Assembly: GCA_004552725.1 (NCBI GenBank) | Contig: SFNM01000085.1 | Span: forward strand, 1 to 8,102 | DNA: 8,102 nt | Source of the DNA: Bacteroidales bacterium | Lineage (GTDB): Bacteria; Bacteroidota; Bacteroidia; Bacteroidales; Muribaculaceae | Direction: 5' to 3' | The notes under the pieces: generated by a model | Database searches by the model: none | What the model was told of the DNA's origin: nothing | What the model saw: only the letters and a program-made list of their open reading frames with translations | Translations under genes and position numbers: made by a program | Shown: positions 1-6,911 of the stretch, one piece after another | Layout of the letters: every line of letters starts with the position of its first letter | Numbering within the stretch: position 1 is the stretch's first letter

Positions 1-149
1 TATTGATGTTGTGCTGTTGCTTTTTACTGAAAGCTGCTACTAACGACTCATAAATCTACCCTTAATCGTGTATTGGATGATAGTTGCGGATTTTAGGTAA
101 GAATAATACTTGAAAAAAATACCTCAATCTTAAAAACGTGCCAATAAAA

Positions 150-181
150 TTTGCAAAAAAGAGCAGAAAGACGTAATTTTG
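150..181 (+). promoter_or_regulatory. Bacteroidales-type promoter, full consensus match
   Basis: TTTG at 150-153, a 20-base spacer, then TAATTTTG at 174-181. This fits the known Bacteroides sigma-factor consensus of TTTG, 19-21 bases, TAnnTTTG. Transcription should start a few bases after 181. The next gene begins only at 393 and has a promoter core of its own, so this promoter either gives that gene a leader of about 200 nucleotides or drives a separate small RNA. Confidence 0.7.
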
Positions 182-186
182 CATCA

Positions 187-284
187 TTCTATTGGACAAA
201 AATGCAATTCTCGCAATTTTGTCCAGTTTAGAACTCCCGTTTGTCTTTGGCGATACGGGTAAAACGAAGTACGGCTGTACTTTT
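187..284 (+). ncRNA. Candidate small RNA or structured leader with three hairpins
   Basis: No reading frame is recognised here. Three consecutive stem-loops follow a consensus promoter. The first pairs 191-205 with 213-227, with one A-A mismatch, one G-T wobble and a 7-base loop. The second pairs CCCGT (236-240) with ACGGG (255-259). The third pairs AAGTAC (267-272) with GTACTT (277-282) and ends in a short T run to 284, which could be a weak terminator. The RNA would be about 100 nucleotides. It matches no RNA family that I can name. The alternative is that it is the long 5' leader of the DUF5672 gene. Confidence 0.3.
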
Positions 285-363
285 AGATGTCAAAATCGAT
301 AGGTGATGGAGGTTGAGAAACGATATGATATGCGAAATGGTGCTGAATGTGGCTAAAAATTTG

Positions 364-371
364 TAACTTTG
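364..371 (+). promoter_or_regulatory. Promoter -7 core before the DUF5672 gene
   Basis: TAACTTTG lies 21 bases before the ATG at 393 and matches the Bacteroidales -7 element TAnnTTTG. No clear TTTG box is seen 19-21 bases upstream, so only the downstream half is supported. The leader between it and the ATG is AT-rich, as usual in this phylum, with no Shine-Dalgarno sequence. Confidence 0.5.
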
Positions 372-392
372 CGTTGCAATAATATATAAAAT

Positions 393-1178
393 ATGATAAA
401 AGAAGAAGTGGCCGTTGTGGTGCCAATTTATCGCGACCAACTTAGTGAGTACGAAGAAATATCGTTGCGTAGCATAGTCAATGTGTTGGGCAAATACCCG
501 TTGGTGTTTGTCAAGCCATCCTCGCTCAAATTGGATAAGGTGGGCAGGCTCTTCCCGCAACTTCGAGAAGAGAACTTCGACGCTACCTACTTTGCTAACA
601 TTCACGCCTACAACTCATTGATGCTATCGCCGGCCTTTTATCATCGCTTCGACCGCTATCAATATATCCTCATAGCCCAACTCGATACTTTCATTTTCCG
701 CGACGAACTGTATCAATGGTGCGCCAAAGGTTACGACTATGTGGGCGCTCCGTGGATTGTGCGCGACTTCTATCATCATCCGTTTATGCGCTTGTGCTCT
801 GCAATCAAGCGCTTCTACTGTGAACTGACCCACAAACCCAACTCGCAAATCACTGGCAACAAGGTTGGCAATGGCGGCCTATCGTTGCGAAAAGTGGAGT
901 CGCACATTCGAGCCACCGAGCAACTCAGTCACATCGTGGAGCAGTATCTCTGTTACGAAAAGCACCACCTATTCAACGAGGACGTATTCTTTGCGATTGA
1001 ACCTAATCGCAACGGCCTGCAATTCCGCTACCCCGACTGGATTGAGGCTCTCCAATTCAGTTTCGACAAGCATCCTGCTTACTGCTATAAAAAGACTGAT
1101 GGGCGCCTTCCGTTCGGCTGCCACGCCTGGAGCAAGAAGCGCATGCTTAAATTCTGGGCTCCCATCATTCTCCATTAA
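393..1178 (+). CDS. DUF5672 family protein (glycosyltransferase-like)
   Basis: A 261-residue protein recognised as DUF5672, a family common in polysaccharide-synthesis loci of Bacteroidota and thought to be glycosyltransferase-related; its reaction is not established. Visible landmarks in order are an N-terminal strand followed by PIYRD (residues 6-15), YNSLMLSPAFY (73-83), QLDTFIF (96-102) with an acidic residue in a DxD-like position (D98), GYDYVGAPW (113-121), VGNGGLSLRK (158-167), NEDVFF (195-200) and PFGCHAW (240-246). The order is typical of the family and the length looks complete. No signal peptide or membrane segment is evident, so it is probably cytoplasmic and acts on a surface glycan precursor (inference). 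No other glycan genes are visible here, so it stands alone. The ATG at 393 follows a promoter core at a sensible distance. The donor and acceptor cannot be named from sequence. Confidence 0.85.
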   Translation: MIKEEVAVVVPIYRDQLSEYEEISLRSIVNVLGKYPLVFVKPSSLKLDKVGRLFPQLREENFDATYFANIHAYNSLMLSPAFYHRFDRYQYILIAQLDTFIFRDELYQWCAKGYDYVGAPWIVRDFYHHPFMRLCSAIKRFYCELTHKPNSQITGNKVGNGGLSLRKVESHIRATEQLSHIVEQYLCYEKHHLFNEDVFFAIEPNRNGLQFRYPDWIEALQFSFDKHPAYCYKKTDGRLPFGCHAWSKKRMLKFWAPIILH

Positions 1179-1209
1179 CCGACCTAAGTGAAAGATATAG
1201 GGTGGTTTT
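1179..1209 (+). terminator. Possible intrinsic terminator after the DUF5672 gene
   Basis: Directly after the stop codon, 1179-1186 can pair with 1198-1205 over eight positions, with one G-T wobble and one mismatch, around an 11-base loop. TTTT follows at 1206-1209. The stem is imperfect and the T run is short, so it is probably weak. Confidence 0.35.
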
Positions 1210-1268
1210 GAGAACGTGGCGTTAGATGTGGAAAGTTGGGGAAATTGCAACAAAATGAAAGAATAAAG

Positions 1269-1321
1269 CGCTACGAAAGGTAAAAAATCGCGGTTGTTAA
1301 GATTTTTTAACTATGGTAGCG
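1269..1321. repeat. Two-part inverted repeat
   Basis: CGCTAC at 1269-1274 is the complement of GTAGCG at 1316-1321. Nested inside, TAAAAAATC at 1281-1289 is the perfect complement of GATTTTTTA at 1301-1309, with an 11-base loop. The two stems are separated by unpaired stretches of six bases on each side, so the structure is symmetric. No T run follows, so it is not an obvious terminator. It lies about 25 bases upstream of the promoter core at 1345 and might be a regulatory site (inference). Confidence 0.45.
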
Positions 1322-1344
1322 ATACAATTTTGAGAAATGTGTAT

Positions 1345-1352
1345 TAAATTTG
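1345..1352 (+). promoter_or_regulatory. Orphan promoter -7 core
   Basis: TAAATTTG matches TAnnTTTG. The nearest upstream TTTG (1329-1332) is only 12 bases away rather than 20, so the -33 half is not convincing. No gene starts in the following 380 bases; an intrinsic terminator lies at 1584-1623. Confidence 0.35.
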
Positions 1353-1583
1353 CAGTGCTAAAAATGACATCGCCAAAATATCGGGTGTATAGATGAGACT
1401 ACCTAACGTTCTCCAATAACCCATGTACTATCCATTTTCAGAACTCGTCAAGACTTGACGTTACGGCTGTTGTCATTATTTGGCAGCACATATGCTCATA
1501 GCGTTGAGTGACCAAAATTCTGAAAGTTTTAAGGTAATATATAAGTAGCAAAAAATAGTTGTTTTATAGATAATTGTGTATTG

Positions 1584-1623
1584 AGTACGGGGCGTCGCGA
1601 CGACAGCCTCGTGCTTTGTTTTT
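1584..1623 (+). terminator. Intrinsic terminator in the gap before ispF
   Basis: GTACGGGGC (1585-1593) pairs with GCCTCGTGC (1606-1614) over nine positions including two G-T wobbles, and A1584-T1615 extends the stem. The 12-base loop contains GTCGCGAC. The T-rich tract TTTGTTTTT (1615-1623) follows at once. It lies more than 400 bases after the preceding gene, so it more likely ends a transcript that begins inside the gap, or one that reads through from the DUF5672 gene. Confidence 0.6.
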
Positions 1624-1706
1624 ATGGATATTGGCAGTGACGCGCTGAGCACGATGAGTGGCTTTTTTGATATTGAAATGCTAAAAAAGCGAAATTATCA
1701 TTCTCT

Positions 1707-1730
1707 TTTGGCATTTTATTGTTAACTTTG
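1707..1730 (+). promoter_or_regulatory. ispF operon promoter with near-leaderless start
   Basis: TAACTTTG at 1723-1730 matches the Bacteroidales -7 element and ends four bases before the ispF ATG at 1735. A TTTG at 1707-1710 is 12 bases upstream, shorter than the usual 19-21, so the -33 match is poor. If this core is used, the messenger would have almost no 5' leader. It is the only promoter candidate seen close to the ispF-HAD-polA operon. Confidence 0.55.
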
Positions 1731-1734
1731 TGGT

Positions 1735-2229
1735 ATGAATAAATGTGCTTTTAGAATAGGAAGCGGATTTGATGTGCATCGACTTGTGGAAGGTCGGCGT
1801 TGCATCATCTGCGGTGTAGATATACCGAGCGAGCGCGGGTTGCTGGGCCACTCCGATGCGGATGTGGCGCTACATGCGCTGACCGATGCGTTGCTTGGTG
1901 CGTTGTCGTTGGGCGATATCGGCCGTCATTTCCCTGATACTGATGCCAAGTGGAAAGGTGCTGACTCGCGAGTGTTGTTGCGAGCAGTAGTGGCTATGAT
2001 TGCTGAACGTGGTTATAGCGCTGTGAATGTAGATATTACCATTATGGCTCAAGCGCCGAAGATGGCACCGTATATAGAAAATATGCGGGCTAATGTGGCA
2101 GCGGACTTGAGTGTGGATATCGACTGTGTGTCGGTTAAGGCTACTACCACCGAGCGGCTTGGATTTACCGGCCGTGGCGAAGGAATAGCCGCTCAGGCTG
2201 TGGCTCTTATAACAAAGAACGACGTATGA
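1735..2229 (+). CDS. ispF: 2-C-methyl-D-erythritol 2,4-cyclodiphosphate synthase
   Basis: IspF converts 4-diphosphocytidyl-methylerythritol 2-phosphate to methylerythritol 2,4-cyclodiphosphate with release of CMP, the fifth step of the MEP route to isoprenoids, as a cytoplasmic homotrimer. The 164 residues fit the family length of about 160. The signature RIGSGFDVHRL is at 7-17, with the metal ligands D13 and H15, and GLLGHSDADVALHALTDALLG at 35-55, which holds the active-site H39-S40 and the third metal ligand H47. GDIGRHFPD (60-68) and, near the C-terminus, KATTTERLGFTGRGEG are also typical. No alternative start exists between 1735 and the conserved core, so the ATG is firm even though the promoter core is so close. 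It is the first gene of the operon; its stop overlaps the next start by four bases (ATGA). Confidence 0.97.
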   Translation: MNKCAFRIGSGFDVHRLVEGRRCIICGVDIPSERGLLGHSDADVALHALTDALLGALSLGDIGRHFPDTDAKWKGADSRVLLRAVVAMIAERGYSAVNVDITIMAQAPKMAPYIENMRANVAADLSVDIDCVSVKATTTERLGFTGRGEGIAAQAVALITKNDV

Positions 2230-3068
2230 AAACGCTGTATATTACCGATTTAGATGGTACATTGCTCCACGACGACGCGCAAGTGAGTGAGTTCACCGCG
2301 CGCACGCTGAGCGAACTGAGTGAGCGCGGTGCATTGATATCTGTGGCCACGGCTCGCACGCCGGCCACTGTGAGCCGAATTATGGCCGATGTGCATACGT
2401 CGGTGCCGATGGTAGTGATGACCGGTGCGGCGATGTGGAGCCCGTTGACTCACACCTTCAGCGATTTGCGGTTGATTGAGCGCGACAGAGTAGACGCATT
2501 GCAACGTGTGTTTGCCGCTTCGCCGATTACACCGTTTTGCTACACTTTGGCAGCGGATAGCACCCATCTGGAAGTGTATCATGCAGCTGAAAGCCTTTCG
2601 CCTGCCGAACAATACTTTGTGGACTTGCGCAAAAAGTTGAGTTTGAAACATTTCGACCTGCATAGCACCGCGCCCTACGAGGCGTTGAACCGCGTGGCGT
2701 TGTTCTTTGCCATTGGTAGCGAGACCGACATCGTGGCGGCGGCTGAAGCGGCCAAGGCTGCAACCGATTGCTATGTGTCGTATTACAAAGACATCTATTT
2801 TCCCGACACTTGGCTGCTGGAAATCTTTGCCCATGGAGTGTCGAAAGCCCACGGTGTGACACGATTGCGCCAAATCACCGGCGCAGAGCGAGTGGTGGTG
2901 TTTGGCGACAATCTCAACGATATAGCGATGATGCAGCAAGCCGATGAGGCTGTGGCCGTGGAGAATGCGTTGCCGCAGACCAAGGCTGTGGCACATCGAA
3001 TTATAGGCACGAACAATTCCGATGCCGTGGCACGTTATATACAAGAAGACTTCACCAAAAATAAATAA
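2226..3068 (+). CDS. Cof-type HAD-IIB phosphatase
   Basis: A 280-residue cytoplasmic hydrolase of the haloacid dehalogenase superfamily, Cof/HAD-IIB group, whose members remove phosphate from sugar phosphates, nucleotides or cofactors such as pyridoxal phosphate and FMN. Motif I is DLDGT (8-12), with nucleophile D8 and general acid D10. Motif II lies in ISVATART (about 38-45). The family's motif III lysine is probably K207, in SKAHGVTRL. Motif IV is GDNLND (227-232), with the Mg-binding acids D228 and D232. A C2-type cap lies between motifs II and III, as in the group. The substrate cannot be predicted. It is translationally coupled to ispF by a 4-base overlap and is followed three bases later by polA, so the three are surely cotranscribed; a role in clearing a phosphorylated metabolite is possible but unproven. 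Confidence 0.9.
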   Translation: MKTLYITDLDGTLLHDDAQVSEFTARTLSELSERGALISVATARTPATVSRIMADVHTSVPMVVMTGAAMWSPLTHTFSDLRLIERDRVDALQRVFAASPITPFCYTLAADSTHLEVYHAAESLSPAEQYFVDLRKKLSLKHFDLHSTAPYEALNRVALFFAIGSETDIVAAAEAAKAATDCYVSYYKDIYFPDTWLLEIFAHGVSKAHGVTRLRQITGAERVVVFGDNLNDIAMMQQADEAVAVENALPQTKAVAHRIIGTNNSDAVARYIQEDFTKNK

Positions 3069-3071
3069 ATA

Positions 3072-5801
3072 ATGGCCGGAAAAACACTCTTTCTGCTCGA
3101 CGCATACGCGCTGATATATCGTGCATACTATGGTATGCTACGTTCGCCCCGCATTACATCCAAAGGCCTCAATACCTCGGCGGTATTCGGGTTTAGCAAC
3201 ACCTTGGAAGAGGTGTTGCACAAGCAACAGCCCGATTACATTGCAGTATGTTTTGATCCGCCTCATGGGCGCACCTTTCGCCATGAGGCCTACGAACAAT
3301 ACAAGGCGCAGCGCGAAAAGCAGCCCGAAGATATAACTCTCGCCCTTCCATATATAAAGCGACTGCTCGATGCGTACCGCATACCTATGGTGGAGGTGGC
3401 CGGCTTCGAGGCCGACGATGTGATAGGTACGTTGGCTACCAAGGCTTCGGCCGAGGGTTTCACCACCTACATGATGACCCTCGATAAAGACTATGGCCAG
3501 TTGGTGAGTGAGAATGTGTTGATGTACCGACCATCGCTTGGCGGTCAGGGATTTGAAATTCGCGATGTGAAGGCTGTGACCGAGAAATATGGCATTGAGC
3601 GTCCTGAACAAGTAATTGATTTATTGGCACTTGAGGGCGATGCCTCCGACAATATACCCGGCTGTCCGGGAGTGGGCGAGAAGACTGCGGCTAAACTCGT
3701 GGCCGAGTTCGGTTCGATAGAAAACTTGCTTGCCAACACCGACCAACTCAAAGGCGCCTTGCAACGCAAAATCACTGAGAATGTCGACAAGATAAAATTC
3801 TCCAAATTTTTGGTGACTATACGGCGCGATGTTCCGGTTGAGGTGGATTTGGAAGATTTTAAGCGTCAAGAACCTGATATGCAGGCGCTTGTTGCGCTAT
3901 ATGGCGAGTTGGAATTTCGTTCAAAATTAGCCGCGATGAATGTGACTGCTCCGAACGCGGCTCCCCAGCCTACACAATTATCTCTATTCGACGATAGCAT
4001 CGACTCTGTAGAGGCTGCTGATACCACATTGGCCGACCTTCATGCTACAATCACCTGTGTAAACACTCCGGAGGAAATCGATGATTTTGCATCGCGGTTG
4101 ACTAAGTGGGTGGGTGTGGCTATTTCTGCGCCTGAAGAAGATGCGATGACCACACCGTTGCTTTCCTTGGCGTTGGCATCTGAAAATGAAGCAATTGTGG
4201 TTGACATACCCGAATTTGAAGCCACCTCCGAACCGATTTTTGCTGCCATTGGGCGAGTGCTGCTCAATCCGGCGATTATCCCGGTGAGCCATGATGTGAA
4301 GAGGCTCATGACCATATTGCGACGCTTTGGAGTGAATTTGCACGAGCGCAACGACTACCGCGACACCTCCCTGGCCCATTACCTGCTTTCGTCGGAGAGC
4401 AAGCACGAGTTGCAGGCTGTGGCGCTGGCCGAACTGCGTCATCGCACAATCGACAACAACATCCCCGAGCGTGAACGCCGACGCGCCATCCCGTCGGCGG
4501 AAGTATTGGGCGAGCGTGCTTTGATAACATTCAAACTTAATACGCATTTTACCTGGCGGATTGAACAAGAAGGCCTTACACATTTATATTATGATATAGA
4601 ACTGCCGTTTGCGGCCGTGCTTGCCGCTATGGAATGGGAAGGCGTGCGCATCGACATTGCCACTTTGCAGGCCATCTCCGACAAACTGACTGCACGACTT
4701 GCCACTCTCGAGCAGCAGGCATACGAATTGGCAGGCGGACCGTTCAACCTCAACTCGCCGGCTCAAGTGGGCGAGGTGTTGTTCGGCCGATTGCAAATCG
4801 ACCCTAAGGCGCGGCGCAATCGCACCGGCTCATGGCAGACCGGCGAAGATGTGCTCGAAAAATATGCTGCCACACAGCCGATTGTGCGTCTGATACTCGA
4901 CATTCGCGGGCTACGCAAACTGTTGGCCACTTATGTGAATGCTTTACCCAAATTGGTTAATCAGGCTACGGGCAAAATCCATACCACCTTCAACCAAACG
5001 GCTACAGCAACCGGTCGCATTTCCTCGGCCAATCCCAATTTGCAAAATATCCCCGTTCGCACCGAAGATGGGCGCGAAATCCGCCGCGCGTTCATCGCCG
5101 ACCCCGGATGCGTGGTGCTCTCTGCCGACTATTCACAAATCGAATTGCGTTTGATGGCTGAACTTAGCGGCGACCCGGTGATGGTGGAGGCATTTGCCCA
5201 TGGCGAGGATATTCACCGCTCTACCGCCGCTAAAATCTTCCACGAAGACATTGACAACGTGACTGTGGATCAGCGCCGTATAGCCAAAACGGCCAATTTC
5301 GGCATTATTTACGGCATTTCGGCCTTTGGCTTGGCCGAGCGCTTGGGAATACCGCGAGCCGAGGCTCGCACACTTATCGACAACTATATGTCGACATACG
5401 CCGGAGTGCAGCAATACATTCATAGCCAAGTGGAGAGCGCTCAAGCCAAAGGATATGTGCAGACGCTGTTCGGTCGCAAACGTTTCTTACCGGATATCAA
5501 CTCACGCAATGCTACGGTGCGCGGCTTTGCCGAACGCAACGCAGTGAACGCACCGTTGCAAGGGTCGGCGGCCGATATTATCAAAATTGCGATGGTGAAC
5601 ATTTACCGTGAGATGCGTGCACGGCACATGCGCTCGCAAATGGTGATACAGGTTCATGACGAGTTGGTGTTCAATGTCTATCCCGACGAACTCGACCAAC
5701 TGAAATCGATAGTACGCACCCACATGGAGGGCGCTTACCAAGGTCGTGTGCCTTTGGAAGTGAGCATCGACACAGCCCACAATTGGCTCGAAGCGCATTA
5801 A
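3072..5801 (+). CDS. polA: DNA polymerase I, with apparently inactive proofreading domain
   Basis: PolA fills gaps and removes RNA primers during Okazaki fragment maturation and excision repair. At 909 residues it is close to E. coli Pol I (928). The 5' nuclease domain (about 1-290) keeps its acidic metal ligands: D10, D115-D116 in FEADD, D138 and D140 in LDKD, D190 and D193 in EGDASDN. A linker carries QLSLF (302-306), a match to the beta-clamp-binding consensus. The middle domain (about 320-500) aligns with the 3'-5' exonuclease fold, but its catalytic acids are gone: the DTE position reads S352-A-P354, the Exo II aspartate is L412 and the Exo III aspartate is L484. The polymerase domain is intact: motif A SADYSQIEL (D686), motif B with K739, F743 and Y747, and motif C QVHDELVF (H862, D863). 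The ATG lies three bases after the HAD stop. Identity is certain; loss of proofreading is inferred from hand alignment. Confidence 0.97.
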   Translation: MAGKTLFLLDAYALIYRAYYGMLRSPRITSKGLNTSAVFGFSNTLEEVLHKQQPDYIAVCFDPPHGRTFRHEAYEQYKAQREKQPEDITLALPYIKRLLDAYRIPMVEVAGFEADDVIGTLATKASAEGFTTYMMTLDKDYGQLVSENVLMYRPSLGGQGFEIRDVKAVTEKYGIERPEQVIDLLALEGDASDNIPGCPGVGEKTAAKLVAEFGSIENLLANTDQLKGALQRKITENVDKIKFSKFLVTIRRDVPVEVDLEDFKRQEPDMQALVALYGELEFRSKLAAMNVTAPNAAPQPTQLSLFDDSIDSVEAADTTLADLHATITCVNTPEEIDDFASRLTKWVGVAISAPEEDAMTTPLLSLALASENEAIVVDIPEFEATSEPIFAAIGRVLLNPAIIPVSHDVKRLMTILRRFGVNLHERNDYRDTSLAHYLLSSESKHELQAVALAELRHRTIDNNIPERERRRAIPSAEVLGERALITFKLNTHFTWRIEQEGLTHLYYDIELPFAAVLAAMEWEGVRIDIATLQAISDKLTARLATLEQQAYELAGGPFNLNSPAQVGEVLFGRLQIDPKARRNRTGSWQTGEDVLEKYAATQPIVRLILDIRGLRKLLATYVNALPKLVNQATGKIHTTFNQTATATGRISSANPNLQNIPVRTEDGREIRRAFIADPGCVVLSADYSQIELRLMAELSGDPVMVEAFAHGEDIHRSTAAKIFHEDIDNVTVDQRRIAKTANFGIIYGISAFGLAERLGIPRAEARTLIDNYMSTYAGVQQYIHSQVESAQAKGYVQTLFGRKRFLPDINSRNATVRGFAERNAVNAPLQGSAADIIKIAMVNIYREMRARHMRSQMVIQVHDELVFNVYPDELDQLKSIVRTHMEGAYQGRVPLEVSIDTAHNWLEAH

Positions 5802-5845
5802 ACCTTATGCAAATTTCGAGGTCTAACTACTAAAATTGCATCATT

Positions 5846-6142
5846 ATGGAAGAAAACATCTCCTCCAAAATACCAACACCGGAGAGCGAAGCACAACCCC
5901 GGTCGGCGCGTGTAGTAGTGTGCATCTTAGCGTTGCTGAGCACTATTGCCGCCTGGGTATGCACCGCCTACAATGCTCGCGCCGCTATCGCAGTGAGCCT
6001 GGTGGCTGTAATACTATCGATTGTGGGAATGAGCAGCGGACGCCGCTGCTTGCGCATCCTCTCCACTACAATGTTGATAGCATCGGCCACCTTGTTGGTG
6101 GTAGTCGCTGCCTTTATCATTGCAGTGCTATTGACTATATAA
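5846..6142 (+). CDS. Small membrane protein, three predicted helices, function unknown
   Basis: I do not recognise this 98-residue protein. It begins with a polar N-terminal tail of about 20 residues rich in S, P and E, followed by three hydrophobic segments at about 22-42, 45-62 and 71-97, joined by short positively charged turns (YNAR and SSGRRCLR). By the positive-inside rule the turn at 63-70 should be cytoplasmic. It therefore looks like an integral inner-membrane protein without a soluble domain. It starts 44 bases after polA, on the same strand, and could be read from the operon; TAAAATTG at 5831-5838 is a one-mismatch promoter core that might add separate expression. A hairpin two bases after its stop closes the transcription unit against the converging trmD. 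An overlapping frame from 5836 was judged less likely because its composition is not protein-like. Confidence 0.65.
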   Translation: MEENISSKIPTPESEAQPRSARVVVCILALLSTIAAWVCTAYNARAAIAVSLVAVILSIVGMSSGRRCLRILSTTMLIASATLLVVVAAFIIAVLLTI

Positions 6143-6143
6143 A

Positions 6144-6168
6144 GCGACCGATGCAAGGCTCCGGTCGC
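6144..6168. terminator. Shared terminator between the membrane-protein gene and trmD
   Basis: GCGACCG (6144-6150) is the perfect complement of CGGTCGC (6162-6168), with an 11-base loop. It lies in the 32-base gap between two converging genes, two bases after the forward stop and six bases from the trmD stop. Read on the reverse strand, the stem is followed by TTTATAT, a plausible release tract for trmD. On the forward strand the following bases contain only a short T run, so it works better for trmD. Confidence 0.6.
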
Positions 6169-6174
6169 GTGCAT

Positions 6175-6852
6175 TTAATCTTGCAACAAGTCGGGGCGGA
6201 GGCGTCGTGTGCGCTCCAGCGCTTGCTCGTGTTTCCACTGCGCAATGCGAGCCTCGTGGCCTGAAAGAAGTATGTCGGGCACACGCCAACCATTGTAATC
6301 AGCCGGGCGGGTGTAGATAGGCGGTTCGAGCAAATTATCTTGGAAAGAATCGGTGAGAGCGCTTTGCTCGTCGCCGATAGCGCCTGGAATAAGGCGCACG
6401 ATGGCGTCGGCAATAATGGCCGCCGGCATTTCACCGCCGGTGAGCACATAATCGCCCACTGAAATCTCGCGAGTAATCAAATGCTCGCGAATACGATAGT
6501 CGATGCCTTTGTAGTGGCCGCAAAGGATGATTATGTTTTCGAGCATTGACAATTGATTAGCCATGCGCTGATTGAACACCTCGCCATCGGGAGCAGTGAA
6601 AATCACCTCATCGTAATGGCGCTCGGCCTTGAGAGCAGCAATGCAACGGTCGACCGGCTCCACCTGCATCACCATACCTGCATCACCGCCAAAAGGATAG
6701 TCGTCGACCTTGCGATGGCGGTTGGTGGTGTAGTCGCGCAAATTGTGCACGACCAATTGAGCCAAGCCCTTGTCTTGGGCTCGCTTTAGGATGGAGCAAC
6801 CCAGTGGCGACTCCAGCATTTCGGGCAAAACGGTAATAATATCTATACGCAT
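6175..6852 (-). CDS. trmD: tRNA (guanine-N1)-methyltransferase
   Basis: TrmD transfers a methyl group from S-adenosylmethionine to N1 of G37, next to the anticodon, in tRNAs that read CNN and some other codons, which prevents +1 frameshifting; it is normally essential. The 225 residues fit the short bacterial form. Family landmarks are MRIDIITVLPEM at the start, PFGGDAGMVM (53-62), LCGHYKGIDYRIREH (110-124), and the trefoil-knot cofactor site SVGDYVLTGGEMPA (131-144). The likely catalytic aspartate is D168 in ALTDSF, and YTRP with LLSGHEARI follows near the C-terminus. The start ATG is set by the conserved N-terminus. Its promoter and first codons lie inside a 67-base segment that is also found in front of the DUF1016 gene upstream. 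The gene stands alone here, without the rpsP, rimM and rplS partners known from proteobacterial operons. Confidence 0.97.
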   Translation of the reverse strand: MRIDIITVLPEMLESPLGCSILKRAQDKGLAQLVVHNLRDYTTNRHRKVDDYPFGGDAGMVMQVEPVDRCIAALKAERHYDEVIFTAPDGEVFNQRMANQLSMLENIIILCGHYKGIDYRIREHLITREISVGDYVLTGGEMPAAIIADAIVRLIPGAIGDEQSALTDSFQDNLLEPPIYTRPADYNGWRVPDILLSGHEARIAQWKHEQALERTRRLRPDLLQD

Positions 6853-6911
6853 GGAAGTAGGTGTTGGGAAAAATCGAGTACAAAGTTACGGAAAAGAGTC
6901 GAAGTAGACAA
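6845..6911 (-). repeat. Direct repeat copy 1: trmD promoter, leader and first codons
   Basis: These 67 bases match 7944-8010 at 65 positions; the differences are at 6880 and 6908. Weaker similarity extends seven bases further into trmD (to 6838), with three mismatches. The repeat runs from the TTG of the -33 region through the -7 core and the whole leader to codon 3 of trmD. It lies 11 bases beyond the stop codon of the DUF1016 gene. Confidence 0.95.

Larger units (their letters stand above)
1179..1734. other. 556-base intergenic region without a recognised gene
   Basis: I find no reading frame that looks coding on either strand; the longest forward frames starting with ATG are under 20 codons. 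What it does hold is listed separately: a weak terminator, an AT-rich inverted repeat (1269-1321), an orphan promoter core (1345-1352), a 15-base odd palindrome (CGTCAAG and its complement around 1453), an intrinsic terminator (1584-1623) and the ispF promoter. The stretch 1353-1623 could be an untranslated RNA. Confidence 0.6.

Noticed and set aside
228..605. Reverse-strand open frame of 125 codons across the DUF5672 start region
   Set aside because: It covers the promoter core and the first third of a well-supported gene, and shows no family features.
1446..1460. Palindrome CGTCAAG-A-CTTGACG as a terminator
   Set aside because: No T run follows and the real loop would be very tight; no function can be assigned.
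1423..1554. Remnant of a broken gene (frame with one internal stop)
   Set aside because: About 40 codons interrupted by one TGA, with no recognisable similarity; this is expected by chance in AT-rich non-coding DNA.
2250..3044. Long reverse-strand open frame (264 codons) opposite the HAD gene
   Set aside because: It lies fully within a gene with all HAD motifs, and its translation is rich in H, R, C and Q without any recognisable motif, as expected of an antisense shadow in GC-rich coding DNA.
5836..6264. Forward open frame of 142 codons overlapping the small membrane protein and the 3' end of trmD
   Set aside because: It runs through the terminator hairpin and into trmD on the opposite strand, and its composition (many C, H, R and S) is not protein-like. 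The 5846-6142 frame, with clear hydrophobic segments, is preferred.
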